NCBI GenBank assembly: GCA_014238905.1
Contig: JABAAE010000007.1
Location: forward strand, 82,852 to 146,851
From: Planctomycetota bacterium
GTDB lineage: Bacteria; Planctomycetota; Planctomycetia; Pirellulales; Pirellulaceae
Length of the DNA: 64,000 bases
Direction of reading: 5' to 3'
The notes under the pieces are model-generated. The model was given only the letters and a program-made list of their open reading frames with translations. It was not told the DNA's origin and made no database searches. A program made the translations under genes and the position numbers. Shown in pieces: positions 10,053-18,957 of the stretch (the first letter of the stretch is position 1; each line of letters opens with the position of its first letter).

Positions 10053-10187
10053 TTGCACTCCCTTAAATCCTAAGCCAATCAGTCCGCTATCAACTACTCA
10101 ATAAGCTGGTCGTCCTCCAATGACGGATCATCAGCAACAAGCAACGGTTCTTCCCGTACATCCTAAACGAAGACCTATCAATACAAC

Positions 10188-11369
10188 TTATTTCTTGTCC
10201 GGCACAGATTTTGATTTTGCACCTGTCACAGGCTTCTTAGGCAACGGACCGGGTTTGGAGAATGTCACCTCAACAGTTTGTTCTTTTTGATCCCGCAAAA
10301 GGCGGATTTCCGTCGATTGCTCTGCATCAAACCGCCCGATCAACGTCTTGAATTGTGTCATGTCCTGCACTGGAAAATCACCAATTTGCAACAACAAATC
10401 ATCCTTATTCAACCCTGCTTTTTCAGCGGGAGAGCCATTGACTATTTTAACCACTTTGACGCCACTACCGTCGAGTTTGGCTGGCTTTGCCTGCACGCCA
10501 AGAAACGCTGGGTAGATATCTTTTCCTTTTTTGAGTGCCTCCAGGATTGACCGATCATTCAAAGGAATTGCAAAACCAATTCCCGAATCGTACCACTCAA
10601 CCCCCGATGCCAGGGAGGTTGATTTGGGATTTAGTGGAACACAAACACCGATCACCCGTCCCTGAATATCTAATAGAGGTCCACCATAATTAGCCGGGCT
10701 AATGTTAGCGTCGGTCTGGATAGCTCGGCCGAATGCCCGATTTTTTGCACTGACGATGCCGGCTGAAATAGCCGGGTTGGCATCACCAAACCCGATCCCT
10801 ACTGAAATCGCCCACTGACCTACCTCTACATCAGCGGGTGCCAAAAAAACCGGAACTGGCAATGACTCAACCTCGGATTCAATTTTCAGCAATGTTAATT
10901 TTCGAGTGTTGTCGTTGGCCACCGGTTTGGCCAAGTGTTTTTTCCCGTCGGATGTCGTTAGTGTAATAATGGGTGGCTTTTGGATGAAATTGAACGAGCT
11001 TGTCACAACGTAGCCATCTTTGGAGACAATAATTCCCGTTGTGCTTCCTTCTCCCTGCCTTCGGATCCCTCCGATTCTTCCCTGAACCGCCCCCACACCG
11101 CCAAACGAGTCGATGGTCACCAGGCTTGGCAAAACCTTGGCTGCAGCGGCCCGAAACGCCTTGGGTGCCAAGAGTATTCCAGCAGATAGATCCACATCCG
11201 TAGGATCGTCCTGACCGGACAAATCATTCTCATAGGTCGATAACAGGATCAGCGACCCAACCAGTAACAGACATAAGAACGGGCTAGAGGTCATTTTCCA
11301 TTTACGCATTTTCACCACTTTGAAAGTAGGATTCCTTGATCGATGGTATGGCCGGGAACTAGACGCCAT
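10188..11369 (-). CDS. HtrA-like pseudoprotease with PDZ domain (triad replaced by F, K, Y)
   Basis: 393 residues: a membrane anchor or signal peptide (FLCLLLVGSLILLSTY, residues 31-46), a trypsin-like S1C domain (about 75-265) and one PDZ domain (about 285-370), then a Lys/Pro-rich tail. The fold-defining landmarks are retained (GIIVSKDGYVVTS, IQTDANISPANYGGPL, FAIPLNDRSILEALKKG), but every catalytic position is replaced: His by Phe126 (SSFNF instead of NHHV), Asp by Lys157 (RKLTLLKI instead of GDLAII), and Ser by Tyr228 (ANYGG instead of GNSGG). It cannot be a serine protease by the usual mechanism. The PDZ domain keeps its core (GSPAEKAGLNKDDLLLQIG). Its position directly after an active paralogue and another dead one suggests an adaptor, chaperone or hetero-oligomer subunit. 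The start is uncertain: 11369 or the ATG at 11309, which sits just before the signal anchor. Confidence 0.88.
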   Translation of the reverse strand: MASSSRPYHRSRNPTFKVVKMRKWKMTSSPFLCLLLVGSLILLSTYENDLSGQDDPTDVDLSAGILLAPKAFRAAAAKVLPSLVTIDSFGGVGAVQGRIGGIRRQGEGSTTGIIVSKDGYVVTSSFNFIQKPPIITLTTSDGKKHLAKPVANDNTRKLTLLKIESEVESLPVPVFLAPADVEVGQWAISVGIGFGDANPAISAGIVSAKNRAFGRAIQTDANISPANYGGPLLDIQGRVIGVCVPLNPKSTSLASGVEWYDSGIGFAIPLNDRSILEALKKGKDIYPAFLGVQAKPAKLDGSGVKVVKIVNGSPAEKAGLNKDDLLLQIGDFPVQDMTQFKTLIGRFDAEQSTEIRLLRDQKEQTVEVTFSKPGPLPKKPVTGAKSKSVPDKK

Positions 11370-11413
11370 CTCTTAATCTCGACGGATCAAATACACATTC
11401 AAGTTTGATTTGA

Positions 11414-12436
11414 TTACTTTTTTTCAATTGGAGTAATTTCGAATCTCAGCAACTTGTTACGTCTTTTGACAACAATGACAGTCATTTTTCCAGGAACAAG
11501 CGATTTTGCTGCGACATCGAAATCGGCGGAATTGGCGAGTGTTTTTCCGTTCAGTGTGACAACCAGGTCATCGCTTCGAATACCCACTTTAGCCGCCGGG
11601 CTCCCACGTTGTACGCGATCTACAAAAGCTGGTGATTTCCGACCACCCAATGCAAACAAACGAATCCCCAATTCGGCCGGTTTTCCGCTGGGCTCGGAAG
11701 TCGACTCAACCGTCTTATCCGGCAGAGTACCTGCCAAAAACTTGGCCAGCAGATTCTTAGGAACAGCATAATTCATGCGGGTGTTGGTTTCTGTACTTTC
11801 GATCAGTTTTCCGATCATGCCAACCAGTTTTCCATCCGCCGTTACGACCGCCCCCCCCGCTGAGCCTGGATTACTGGTGATACAGTCAATCAAATACAAA
11901 TCACCATCATAGAGAATTTCATCACGTCGTCTTTTCGCTGTCAAATGCGTTTCCAACGACAGAACACCCAGTGTTACCGAAAGCGGCTCGGTCCGTTCTG
12001 CAACCTTAAACGAATTACTGACGGCAATCACCCAGTCCCCTTTTTGAGCTGCCGGTTTCTCGTCCAGCTGAAAAAAATCAGGAGTACTTGCCTTGATTTT
12101 CAATAACGCCAACTGAAGGCTGGGATCTCGGCGAATCACTGAAGCTGGCAAAGTGGTCCCGTCGTTTAATACCACCCGCGTGTTAAAGCCATTGAGAAAC
12201 ACACCATTGCCGGTCACCACGTGACCTTCGTCAGAAACCAGAATCCCGGTTCCATAACCTTCAATTCGCCCAACCGAGGCGCCAAAGATCTTGACGGTTC
12301 TCGGCAAGGCATAATCGACCGCTTTTTTCAGAAAACCGTTCAACTTTTCATCGGCAACGCAAAATTCTGATGAGACGGCATTCAAACCAATCCCACCGAA
12401 AACGATGCAAAGGAGATTTGCTAATATCCTATTCAC
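11414..12436 (-). CDS. HtrA-like pseudoprotease with PDZ domain (triad replaced by G, Q, A)
   Basis: 340 residues with a signal peptide (ILANLLCIVFGGIGLNAVSS), an S1C-like domain (about 45-235) and a C-terminal PDZ domain (about 245-335; GSPAAKVGIRSDDLVVTLNG). The protease core is recognisable (YGTGILVSDEGHVVTGNG, DPSLQLALLKI, SNPGSAGGAV), yet the catalytic His, Asp and Ser positions are Gly78, Gln108 and Ala193. It is therefore predicted to be inactive. Translation starts at a GTG at 12436 whose GTGA overlaps the TGA stop of the active protease gene upstream, a classic arrangement for translational coupling. The second pseudoprotease follows 44 bases later. The substitutions differ from those of its sister, so catalytic loss was either independent or followed by free drift at these sites. 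Confidence 0.9.
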   Translation of the reverse strand: MNRILANLLCIVFGGIGLNAVSSEFCVADEKLNGFLKKAVDYALPRTVKIFGASVGRIEGYGTGILVSDEGHVVTGNGVFLNGFNTRVVLNDGTTLPASVIRRDPSLQLALLKIKASTPDFFQLDEKPAAQKGDWVIAVSNSFKVAERTEPLSVTLGVLSLETHLTAKRRRDEILYDGDLYLIDCITSNPGSAGGAVVTADGKLVGMIGKLIESTETNTRMNYAVPKNLLAKFLAGTLPDKTVESTSEPSGKPAELGIRLFALGGRKSPAFVDRVQRGSPAAKVGIRSDDLVVTLNGKTLANSADFDVAAKSLVPGKMTVIVVKRRNKLLRFEITPIEKK

Positions 12437-14316
12437 CGCGTTACCCCACCCTTCACATTTACCTCAACCACGAACAGCTCCGAATCGATGCCATCGACCA
12501 CCTTGATGTCTTTGACAACAGCACTCTTTTGGATCACCTCGCCCAGGCCTGTTACGAAATCTCGGCGATGAGGAAATACGATTCCCGTTATCTCCTTCCA
12601 TTCACCAAAACAGACAGCACCTGAAGTTCCATCAGCGTTCAAGTCTGCAGATGCCTTGGAAAGACGAATATCCAGTTCACCTTTTTGGTTGAAAAGTGTA
12701 GCCCAGACAAAAAACCAGTCGCTCTTGGCATCCACGGTTTTCAGGCGAAAAGCGGGCGAAGCTTGCGATTTATCGCTGCCATCGATCCGCAAATCGCCAA
12801 ATATTTCGTATGGCTTGGGATTGAACAAACTGCTGTAGGAAAAAACCTGCACAAGAACGGGAGTCAAACGAGCCTTCAGATAGGTCATCTTTTCAGGCAC
12901 ATCATTATCTCCTTTTTTCCAAAAATCCTTCCCGTCAAAAGTATATTCAGCCTGCTGCCCCTCCATAAAATGCTGCACCCGGAATCGCCCGTCGCCAGCA
13001 ATATGCAACGTTTGCTTGCCAGCCGGTTGGCCATTGGCTCGGAGGACAACATCATTGACGATCAATGTTTTATTCTTCAATGCGGAAGGCTTACCCAATA
13101 TCGATTGATTCAAATGGGCCGTTACAATCTTGCTATTTTCAGCGTTCATTTTCTTGTCGCGGATCGTTCCAGCCTTGGTGGTCATCACCTTCGCCATCTG
13201 CTTGCGTTTTTCGATGGCATGCTTTTGCTCCGGCGTGGGTTCCTTCGATTTTTTTCCTTTCTTCGGCTGCCGAGGTGGAGCAGGCTTTTTGATCTTGTAC
13301 GGCAAACCGAACAGTCGAACATTAACGTTTTTGACCGTCCCATCCTCTTTCTTAAACACCACGCTGGCCGGCCAGGTCTCTGGCAAAGTTGAAATCAAAT
13401 TGGTGAATTGGTCATTGGACTGAATCTGGTGCCCTTCAAACTCAAGCAATTCGTCTCCAAGCTCAAGACCCATCTCAACAATATCTACACCCTCGTTGTA
13501 CATTGCTTCACAAACAACTTTTCCATTGCGATCAGCAAAACGCACGTCCAAAGTACCGTGTTCAACCAGTTTGGTGGCCATGAGATCCGGAATAAAATTC
13601 TTGATTTGGTTTGCAGAGATCGCGTAGCCAAGCCCTACGTTGACCCGCCCACGGGCTTGAAAGCTTCCGCGTCCGTTAATCCCAATGATCTCGCCCTGCA
13701 TATTGAAAAGTGGGCCACCCGAATTGCCGGGATTGATCGAGCTATCAACCTGAATACAGTTCCCGTATACCAACTGATTGCCACCTGCGCCGGGTTGATA
13801 CCGCTGCACTCCACTGACAATCCCGAGCGTAACGGTTGGCTTCTGGTCTTCAGTCAAGACAAAGGGATTACCCATCGCCATCGCCCAGTCTCCAACCCGC
13901 ACCTTGTCGGAATCTCCGAGTGGCGCTGCCGGAAAATCATCACCTACCAACCGAATGATGGCCAAATCACCGCCCGGATCTGTTCCTACCAGATTCCATC
14001 GGTAGAGTTTACCGTCTGCGATTCCTGCCCAACCGGACACCCCTGCCCCGGCGATTACGTGATGATTGGTCAGCGCCAATCCACTGCGATCAAAAATGAC
14101 ACCCGAACCCCCGCCCGCTCGAACATCACCAAAAATCGCGACGACTGATCCCATCACCCGCTTAACGGCAGCTATGCGGGCTTTTTCAGCGGCCACGATA
14201 ACGTCAAATTCGGAACTGGGAAGCTCGTCGGCTTCTTTTTGAAGAATCTGAGTAGCGGTAGCACGCTCTCCCAACAGAAGCACACCAATGATCAATAGAC
14301 CTGCCAAACCCCTCAT
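12433..14316 (-). CDS. HtrA/DegP-like serine protease with PDZ domain and long C-terminal extension
   Basis: A secreted protease of 627 residues. After a signal peptide (LAGLLIIGVLLLGERATA) comes an S1C trypsin-like domain with a complete triad: His86 in ALTNHHV, Asp117 in PGGDLAII and Ser199 in INPGNSGGPL. A divergent PDZ-like domain follows (about residues 255-345; MGLELGDELLEFEGHQI). A Lys/Pro-rich linker (PPRQPKKGKKSKEPTPEQ) then leads to a beta-rich C-terminal region of about 230 residues without an HtrA counterpart, with segments like RFRVQHFMEGQQAEYTFDG that resemble lipoprotein-carrier-type beta sheets; that comparison is only an impression. Role: periplasmic protein quality control. 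It is the first of three paralogues and the only one with a catalytic site. It begins 14 bases after the NPCBM gene and its stop overlaps the next gene's GTG. Confidence 0.93.
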   Translation of the reverse strand: MRGLAGLLIIGVLLLGERATATQILQKEADELPSSEFDVIVAAEKARIAAVKRVMGSVVAIFGDVRAGGGSGVIFDRSGLALTNHHVIAGAGVSGWAGIADGKLYRWNLVGTDPGGDLAIIRLVGDDFPAAPLGDSDKVRVGDWAMAMGNPFVLTEDQKPTVTLGIVSGVQRYQPGAGGNQLVYGNCIQVDSSINPGNSGGPLFNMQGEIIGINGRGSFQARGRVNVGLGYAISANQIKNFIPDLMATKLVEHGTLDVRFADRNGKVVCEAMYNEGVDIVEMGLELGDELLEFEGHQIQSNDQFTNLISTLPETWPASVVFKKEDGTVKNVNVRLFGLPYKIKKPAPPRQPKKGKKSKEPTPEQKHAIEKRKQMAKVMTTKAGTIRDKKMNAENSKIVTAHLNQSILGKPSALKNKTLIVNDVVLRANGQPAGKQTLHIAGDGRFRVQHFMEGQQAEYTFDGKDFWKKGDNDVPEKMTYLKARLTPVLVQVFSYSSLFNPKPYEIFGDLRIDGSDKSQASPAFRLKTVDAKSDWFFVWATLFNQKGELDIRLSKASADLNADGTSGAVCFGEWKEITGIVFPHRRDFVTGLGEVIQKSAVVKDIKVVDGIDSELFVVEVNVKGGVTR

Positions 14317-14330
14317 TGATTAGCCTCACC

Positions 14331-15524
14331 CTACTTTGAATTTTTTACAAACCGAGCATCACACCAATTGAGATGATCCGACAAATCCAGAAAATCCGAT
14401 CCAAAATCGATCCTGAGCTCTATTTCCTTTTTACCACTTATCTCCAGATCCAGCTTCCGTGGAGCATCCGCACCGGCCACTTCTACCTGGTACAAAACGT
14501 CACCGTCGCCGGAGACGGTCACTTTACAAAGACCGTTTCCATTGGTCCCAGCATCAATTCCAATGGCTGACACAAATCGGTCAAAATTGCTATTGTTGAA
14601 CACCAGTTTCATACCCGACTTGGTACCCAACCCTTTGGAGTAATTACGAACCGTACGATTCTGACGATCCCGTAATGACAATTCCGTCCCCACGATATTT
14701 ACGTCTTTTCTCCATCGACGGTCGAGAATGGCTCCCTCTAAATTAGCCGTCGACGCAGGCTCCAAATCCGAAAGAAATACCAATCGGTCGGAGCGAACTT
14801 CAATACTGCTGATCACCAATACCGGGATATCTATCTTTGCCAATTCATCAATCCACACGGTCGCTGTATCAGAAGTCATCGATTGCAACTTTCCGACAAT
14901 GCGAGAGCCCTCGGTCAACTCAACCACAGCATTCCTCTGAAACGCTTGAACCGTCGCGCCCTGAGCAAAAATAACGCCGAAAACATCCTGCAATTTGAAT
15001 TCAATTACATCTTCTTCATAAAGAATTCGAATTGCCGAATCATCTATCCGTTCAACAATGCCAGGAACGGTTTGGTAGTTACCTTCAATCTTGACGAAAA
15101 GTTGGTCAAGATCCTCTTTGGATGCGGCATTATCAAACAGGGGCAGTTTTTCATTTTTGAATCGAATTTGAGTCGCCGCCTCGACGCCTACGTTGACTTC
15201 TCCTGCCAAATAGGAGAATTGAATCATGTCATCAACCAACCCAAGTTTGACTGCTTCAATCCGCCCACCACCAGAAAGATGAATCGTCGTTCTACCGTTG
15301 TTGCGAGCGGTTTTTCGTCCGAAGTCAATGACTCGAAAATCATTCAGGTTGGCATCGGTGCCTGAGTAGGAAATCCTGCTCCCTTCCACAGCCACAACAT
15401 CCACAGCAGAAACGGAACCATCGATGCGAGTTAATTCGATTTGGGCGCACGCCGAAAACGCAACGAACATCGAACCGAAAAAACCGGATGCAAAAACTAC
15501 AACCGGCTGGAATCTCGAAATCAT
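14331..15524 (-). CDS. secreted protein with C-terminal NPCBM-type carbohydrate-binding domain
   Basis: 397 residues. A signal peptide (PVVVFASGFFGSMFVAFSACAQ) precedes repeated short beta segments: RIDGSVSAVDVVAVEGSRI, HLSGGGRIEAVKLGLVDD and VELTEGSRIVGKLQSMTSD. These look like three or more small barrel-like modules in which a xxGSxxxGxv motif recurs. The last 120 residues resemble the NPCBM/NEW2 domain (YSKGLGTKSGMKLVFN, FVSAIGIDAGTNGNG, GDGDVLYQ), which binds glycans. It immediately precedes the active HtrA-like protease (14-base gap), so it probably belongs to the same transcript. Role unknown; binding to a cell-surface or imported glycan is inference. Confidence 0.82.
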   Translation of the reverse strand: MISRFQPVVVFASGFFGSMFVAFSACAQIELTRIDGSVSAVDVVAVEGSRISYSGTDANLNDFRVIDFGRKTARNNGRTTIHLSGGGRIEAVKLGLVDDMIQFSYLAGEVNVGVEAATQIRFKNEKLPLFDNAASKEDLDQLFVKIEGNYQTVPGIVERIDDSAIRILYEEDVIEFKLQDVFGVIFAQGATVQAFQRNAVVELTEGSRIVGKLQSMTSDTATVWIDELAKIDIPVLVISSIEVRSDRLVFLSDLEPASTANLEGAILDRRWRKDVNIVGTELSLRDRQNRTVRNYSKGLGTKSGMKLVFNNSNFDRFVSAIGIDAGTNGNGLCKVTVSGDGDVLYQVEVAGADAPRKLDLEISGKKEIELRIDFGSDFLDLSDHLNWCDARFVKNSK

Positions 15525-15606
15525 TAAACACCCAACTTACTGAATCTTCAAAAAAAAACGTGGCCTCATAACGAGTACCACGTCTTCCATTATAGCCGAA
15601 TTTGTT

Positions 15607-16656
15607 TTACCGGGATCTCGATTTCTGAAAGCTCTTGTAGTATTGCTCAACAAGTTCCTTATAACGTGCAGGAAATTTTTCCTTGATCGCATTGAACGCC
15701 GGATCTCGTTCCCGGTCTCGTAGCTTACTCCAATCACTTACATCGCCGGAACCAAAAGTTCTCTTGGCAAATCCATCGGGATTCTGGCTACCCTTTCCGC
15801 TCTTACTTTTACCCTTCCCTTTACCTTCCTTGGGCTCTCCTTCACTTGGTTTATCTTCCGAACCCGGTTTCTTCTGACTGCTGGCGCTACTTTTCTTTTC
15901 CTGATCTTCCGCTTTTTTTATCATGACATTAAGCATTTTGACAATTTCGTCCTGTTCGATCTTGGTGTTCTGATCGGTACGTTCCAAAGCCAATCGCCTT
16001 CGAGAGAAATCCATGCGTTGAAACACATCCCCCAAAGTCCCCTTCTTGATCGAGGAGACAATTTGCAACTGCCGCCAAGCTCCAACCCTCATCCGCTCTG
16101 ACGCGTTGGGATACTGGTCAATAAAATTAGTCAACGCCGCAATGGCATCTTTGTTTTGGAGCGTGTTGGCCAAGGCGATCCCTTGTAGATAGAGAGCATT
16201 TCCATTTTGCACGGAGTCCTTTGAAAATTTTTCTTCAAATTGCTTCAAGGCCGGAATGGCCGCCTCATAATTTTCGTCGTAAACGTGAGCCCTGGCGATA
16301 AAGTATTGAGACTCCGATGCAAGAAACGGATCGGGATGGTTAGCAAGCTTTTCAAATGCCTCGATGGCACCCTCGGCATCATCATTTCCCACCAACTCCA
16401 GAGCGTTGGTGAACTCTGGATAAATGATGGCCAAGCCTTCGGTTATCGCCGAGTCAATGGCGAACTCATCATCACGCAATTCAGTGACAGCTTCCACAAC
16501 TGCTGTTTTGGTAGCCGCATCGATCGCATCATTTTTGTCAACAGAAGCCAAAAACCGATTCACGGTTTCAATCGCTTTGGTTTGCTCTGCTTTCAAATCA
16601 CAAAGAGGCAACGTGGCCATCACAGCCAGAAAAACGCCAAGTCTTGTTTGCAACAT
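15607..16656 (-). CDS. periplasmic TPR-type protein of the MoxR/VWA block
   Basis: 349 residues from the ATG at 16656, which has TAGGAAA at good spacing and opens a signal peptide (LGVFLAVMATLPLCDLKA); an ORF extension to 16686 lacks these. The central part is built of helical repeats of TPR type (GNDDAEGAIEAFEKLANH, SQYFIARAHVYDENYEAAI, YLQGIALANTLQNKDAIAA). After that comes a Lys/Ser/Gly-rich linker (SSASSQKKPGSEDKPSEG), then a basic C-terminus (KLRDRERDPAFNAIKEKFP ... YKELVEQYYKSFQ). That short C-terminal motif suggests a docking peptide. It begins 33 bases after the coiled-coil repeat protein and is probably in the same operon. Confidence 0.85.
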   Translation of the reverse strand: MLQTRLGVFLAVMATLPLCDLKAEQTKAIETVNRFLASVDKNDAIDAATKTAVVEAVTELRDDEFAIDSAITEGLAIIYPEFTNALELVGNDDAEGAIEAFEKLANHPDPFLASESQYFIARAHVYDENYEAAIPALKQFEEKFSKDSVQNGNALYLQGIALANTLQNKDAIAALTNFIDQYPNASERMRVGAWRQLQIVSSIKKGTLGDVFQRMDFSRRRLALERTDQNTKIEQDEIVKMLNVMIKKAEDQEKKSSASSQKKPGSEDKPSEGEPKEGKGKGKSKSGKGSQNPDGFAKRTFGSGDVSDWSKLRDRERDPAFNAIKEKFPARYKELVEQYYKSFQKSRSR

Positions 16657-16688
16657 CTGATTTCCTAATTCGGTAAGAACCGACAATT

Positions 16689-18740
16689 CTATTGGCCAAC
16701 TTTTTCCATCAACCGAATCGTCATTTCCGATATTTCCGCCTGACGATCGGCCAATCCTGAAATTTCTTTTTTCAACGAATCCGACAAAATCTCACCGACG
16801 GGTCGAATTTCGTCAACGCTTCGAGTACGACGATTGATCCTCATTTGAGCCGATCGCAACATTTTCAATTCCGCTGATGGAGGAAGCAATGGCTGGCTTC
16901 CGCCACCACCGCCGCCACCACCGCCACCGCCGCCGCCACCTTTTTTCTTGCGGCGTTGTTTTTTCAAGGCGTCGAGAAATTCTTCAATCGTTGTTTCAAC
17001 ATCTTTTTGAATGATTTGAGTCAGACGACCTACTTCCTGGCGTCCCACCATGTCGGCAACACGAATGAGATCGTCTTTAATCTCCATGACAATTTCTGGG
17101 AAAATGACACTAGTTCCATCCTCCATAAGGACTTCGTATGCCATCTGGGCAGAATCGGTAATTTCCTTTTCCATACCCTTCACCTTGATCAAGCTTAACC
17201 GGTCACCACGGCTGAATTTTCCGAAACTCCTCTTCTTGTTGTCCAGTTCCTTTGTTTTTTGAGATGCGATCTGCTGCTTGGCAAGCATTTCTGCGAACCG
17301 AGCTTCCAATCGAGCCAATTTCTCTTCCTGGGTCTCTTCCCGCAATTGCTCCAGCCTCTTTTCAATATCCTCCAGAGCCTTCTTCAACTTCGCGACAGCA
17401 TCTTGTTGCTGCCGATTGGCGGCATCGGCATCCTGATCTTCCAAACCCTCCTGTGCGTTTTCCATGGCCTGCTTGGCCTGCTGGACCTCCTGCTGACCAG
17501 GCGACGGCTGTTGATTATTCTGATCACCCGATTTCGAGTCGCCTCCTTTTTTTCCACCTGATGGCTCATTACTCTTGGGACCACCCGATTTCATATCCTT
17601 TGCCAACCGGTCGGTCTTACTGGTTATTTCCTTCTGTTTCTTGGCCATCTTGTCGAACGCCTCTTTCGGCAATTCTGCTAACCGACGTTTTTCGTTTTCC
17701 AAGTCAGCAAGAGCTTTTTCCAGGTTTTCGATCGCTTTCTTTTCATCTCGTTGAGCTTCGGTTGCTTTGCCCTTCGCCAGATTATTTTCGGCGGCTTGCT
17801 GATTCTCGGCCGCTTTCCGCAAGTTATCCTCACCAGCTTCTGGCGGCTGCTGCCCTCCCTTAGGATCTCCGCCTTTAGGATCACCGCCCTTAGGATCACC
17901 GCCCTTAGGATCTCCGCCCTTAGGATCTCCGCCCTTAGGATCTCCGCCCTTAGGATCACCGCCCTTGGGATCACCGCCCTTAGGATCACCGCCCTTAGGA
18001 TCACCGCCCTTAGGATCACCGCCCTTAGGATCACCGCTCTCGGGTGGGTTCATTTTGGAGAGATCGTCGGCTACTGCCTCCGTTTTTTTTCTTACGTCGT
18101 GCTGCGCATTGGCAATACGGTCGAGAGCACTACTCCCTTTTCCCGCCGAGGACTGCGTTTGATCGTTGATCTCTTTCTGACGTTTGATCAGGTCCTTAAC
18201 TTTGGCAATTTGTTGGTTGAGGCCATCAAGTGTCTCCTCTTTATTGGCAACTTTTGACGATTCCCTCTCACTCTTCTGCTGGTCTTGCAGGATGTTCTCA
18301 AGATCTTTTTTGATTTTCTTGAGACGATCGATTTCTTCCTGTTTCTTTTTAGCTTCGTCTTCGTTCTCTGCTCTCAATACCTGAATCAGATCATCGATCT
18401 TCTGAATGACCTTATCCTGATTGGCACTCGCTTCGTCTAACCTGGATTCATCCAGTAGCTGTGTAATCTTTTCCATCAGTGGACGAATTTGAAATTCGGT
18501 CGATTTCTGCAAAGCATTACGCAGCTTTTTTGCTTTTTGAATCTCCACCTCGACACCGGTTGCCTCCAGCTTGTCGGCGAGGTTGGAAAACTTAAGTTCA
18601 ATATCTGCCATCACCCTTTCAAGCTGCCTCTGACGAACACCTAGAGCACTTTTTTTCAATGCGTCGTCTTGGGCAAACCCGAAAAAAGCAGGAGCCAGCG
18701 TCAACGACAAAAAACAAATAGCAAGTAGGATTCTGTTCAT
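16689..18740 (-). CDS. secreted coiled-coil protein with 12 GDPKG repeats and a 14-glycine run
   Basis: 683 residues with a signal peptide (ILLAICFLSLTLAPAFFGFA). Most of the chain is long, highly charged helix with heptad character (residues about 28-230 and 315-560), predicted to be a coiled coil. It is interrupted by a pure pentapeptide minisatellite (12 consecutive GDPKG units), a Gly/Asn/Gln-rich linker (SGGKKGGDSKSGDQNNQQPS) and, near the C-terminus, a run of 14 glycines after a KKK tract. The C-terminal 65 residues (LKMLRSAQMRINRRTRSVDE ... AEISEMTIRLMEKV) are regular and probably form a folded helical cap. The domain pattern (helices with flexible Gly-rich hinges) fits a periplasmic tether or spacer. 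Planctomycete MoxR/VWA clusters commonly contain such Lys/Glu-rich proteins. No enzymatic motif is seen. Confidence 0.85.
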   Translation of the reverse strand: MNRILLAICFLSLTLAPAFFGFAQDDALKKSALGVRQRQLERVMADIELKFSNLADKLEATGVEVEIQKAKKLRNALQKSTEFQIRPLMEKITQLLDESRLDEASANQDKVIQKIDDLIQVLRAENEDEAKKKQEEIDRLKKIKKDLENILQDQQKSERESSKVANKEETLDGLNQQIAKVKDLIKRQKEINDQTQSSAGKGSSALDRIANAQHDVRKKTEAVADDLSKMNPPESGDPKGGDPKGGDPKGGDPKGGDPKGGDPKGGDPKGGDPKGGDPKGGDPKGGDPKGGDPKGGQQPPEAGEDNLRKAAENQQAAENNLAKGKATEAQRDEKKAIENLEKALADLENEKRRLAELPKEAFDKMAKKQKEITSKTDRLAKDMKSGGPKSNEPSGGKKGGDSKSGDQNNQQPSPGQQEVQQAKQAMENAQEGLEDQDADAANRQQQDAVAKLKKALEDIEKRLEQLREETQEEKLARLEARFAEMLAKQQIASQKTKELDNKKRSFGKFSRGDRLSLIKVKGMEKEITDSAQMAYEVLMEDGTSVIFPEIVMEIKDDLIRVADMVGRQEVGRLTQIIQKDVETTIEEFLDALKKQRRKKKGGGGGGGGGGGGGGSQPLLPPSAELKMLRSAQMRINRRTRSVDEIRPVGEILSDSLKKEISGLADRQAEISEMTIRLMEKVGQ
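16898..16939 (-). repeat. run of 14 glycine codons (GGN)n
   Basis: Fourteen consecutive glycine codons (mix of GGC, GGT and one GGA) in the coiled-coil protein gene, following AAG AAA AAA. Codon choice is mixed rather than a pure trinucleotide, so it is not a simple slippage tract. It probably forms a flexible hinge between the coiled coil and the C-terminal helical cap. Confidence 0.9.
17861..18040 (-). repeat. 15-bp coding minisatellite, 12 units (GDPKG)
   Basis: Twelve consecutive 15-base units, 180 bases in all, each encoding GDPKG. On the plus strand the unit reads ggatcaccgccctta, with variants only at third codon positions (tca/tct for the Asp-Gly boundary, ttt/ttg). The units keep the amino acids exactly while synonymous changes are scattered, pointing to selection on the protein together with recent unit duplication. 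Because the length is a multiple of three, copy-number changes would alter linker length without frameshift. Confidence 0.95.
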
Positions 18741-18957
18741 GTTTCAAACTCGGGGTAACGTGCTTTAAATGAGTCACAGTCCCGGAATAGGGTTTCACCA
18801 AGAGTATAACTTTTCGGGTTCAATTTTGTTTCAAGGCGAGAATAGTAGATCAAAAAAACGAGTCGTTTTTCGATGCATTTTGGCGTTTCGGCACAATTTG
18901 ACGACAATTTGAGTGAATTCCTACCAATCCTGGGTCATTTCCGACTTAGGACCGGCC

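Noticed and set aside
13408-14148. 246-codon ORF
   Set aside because: Antisense to the active HtrA-like protease.
17678-18257. ORFs with repeated ILRAVILRAV or ITALRITALR
   Set aside because: They are other-frame and antisense readings of the GDPKG minisatellite, not proteins.
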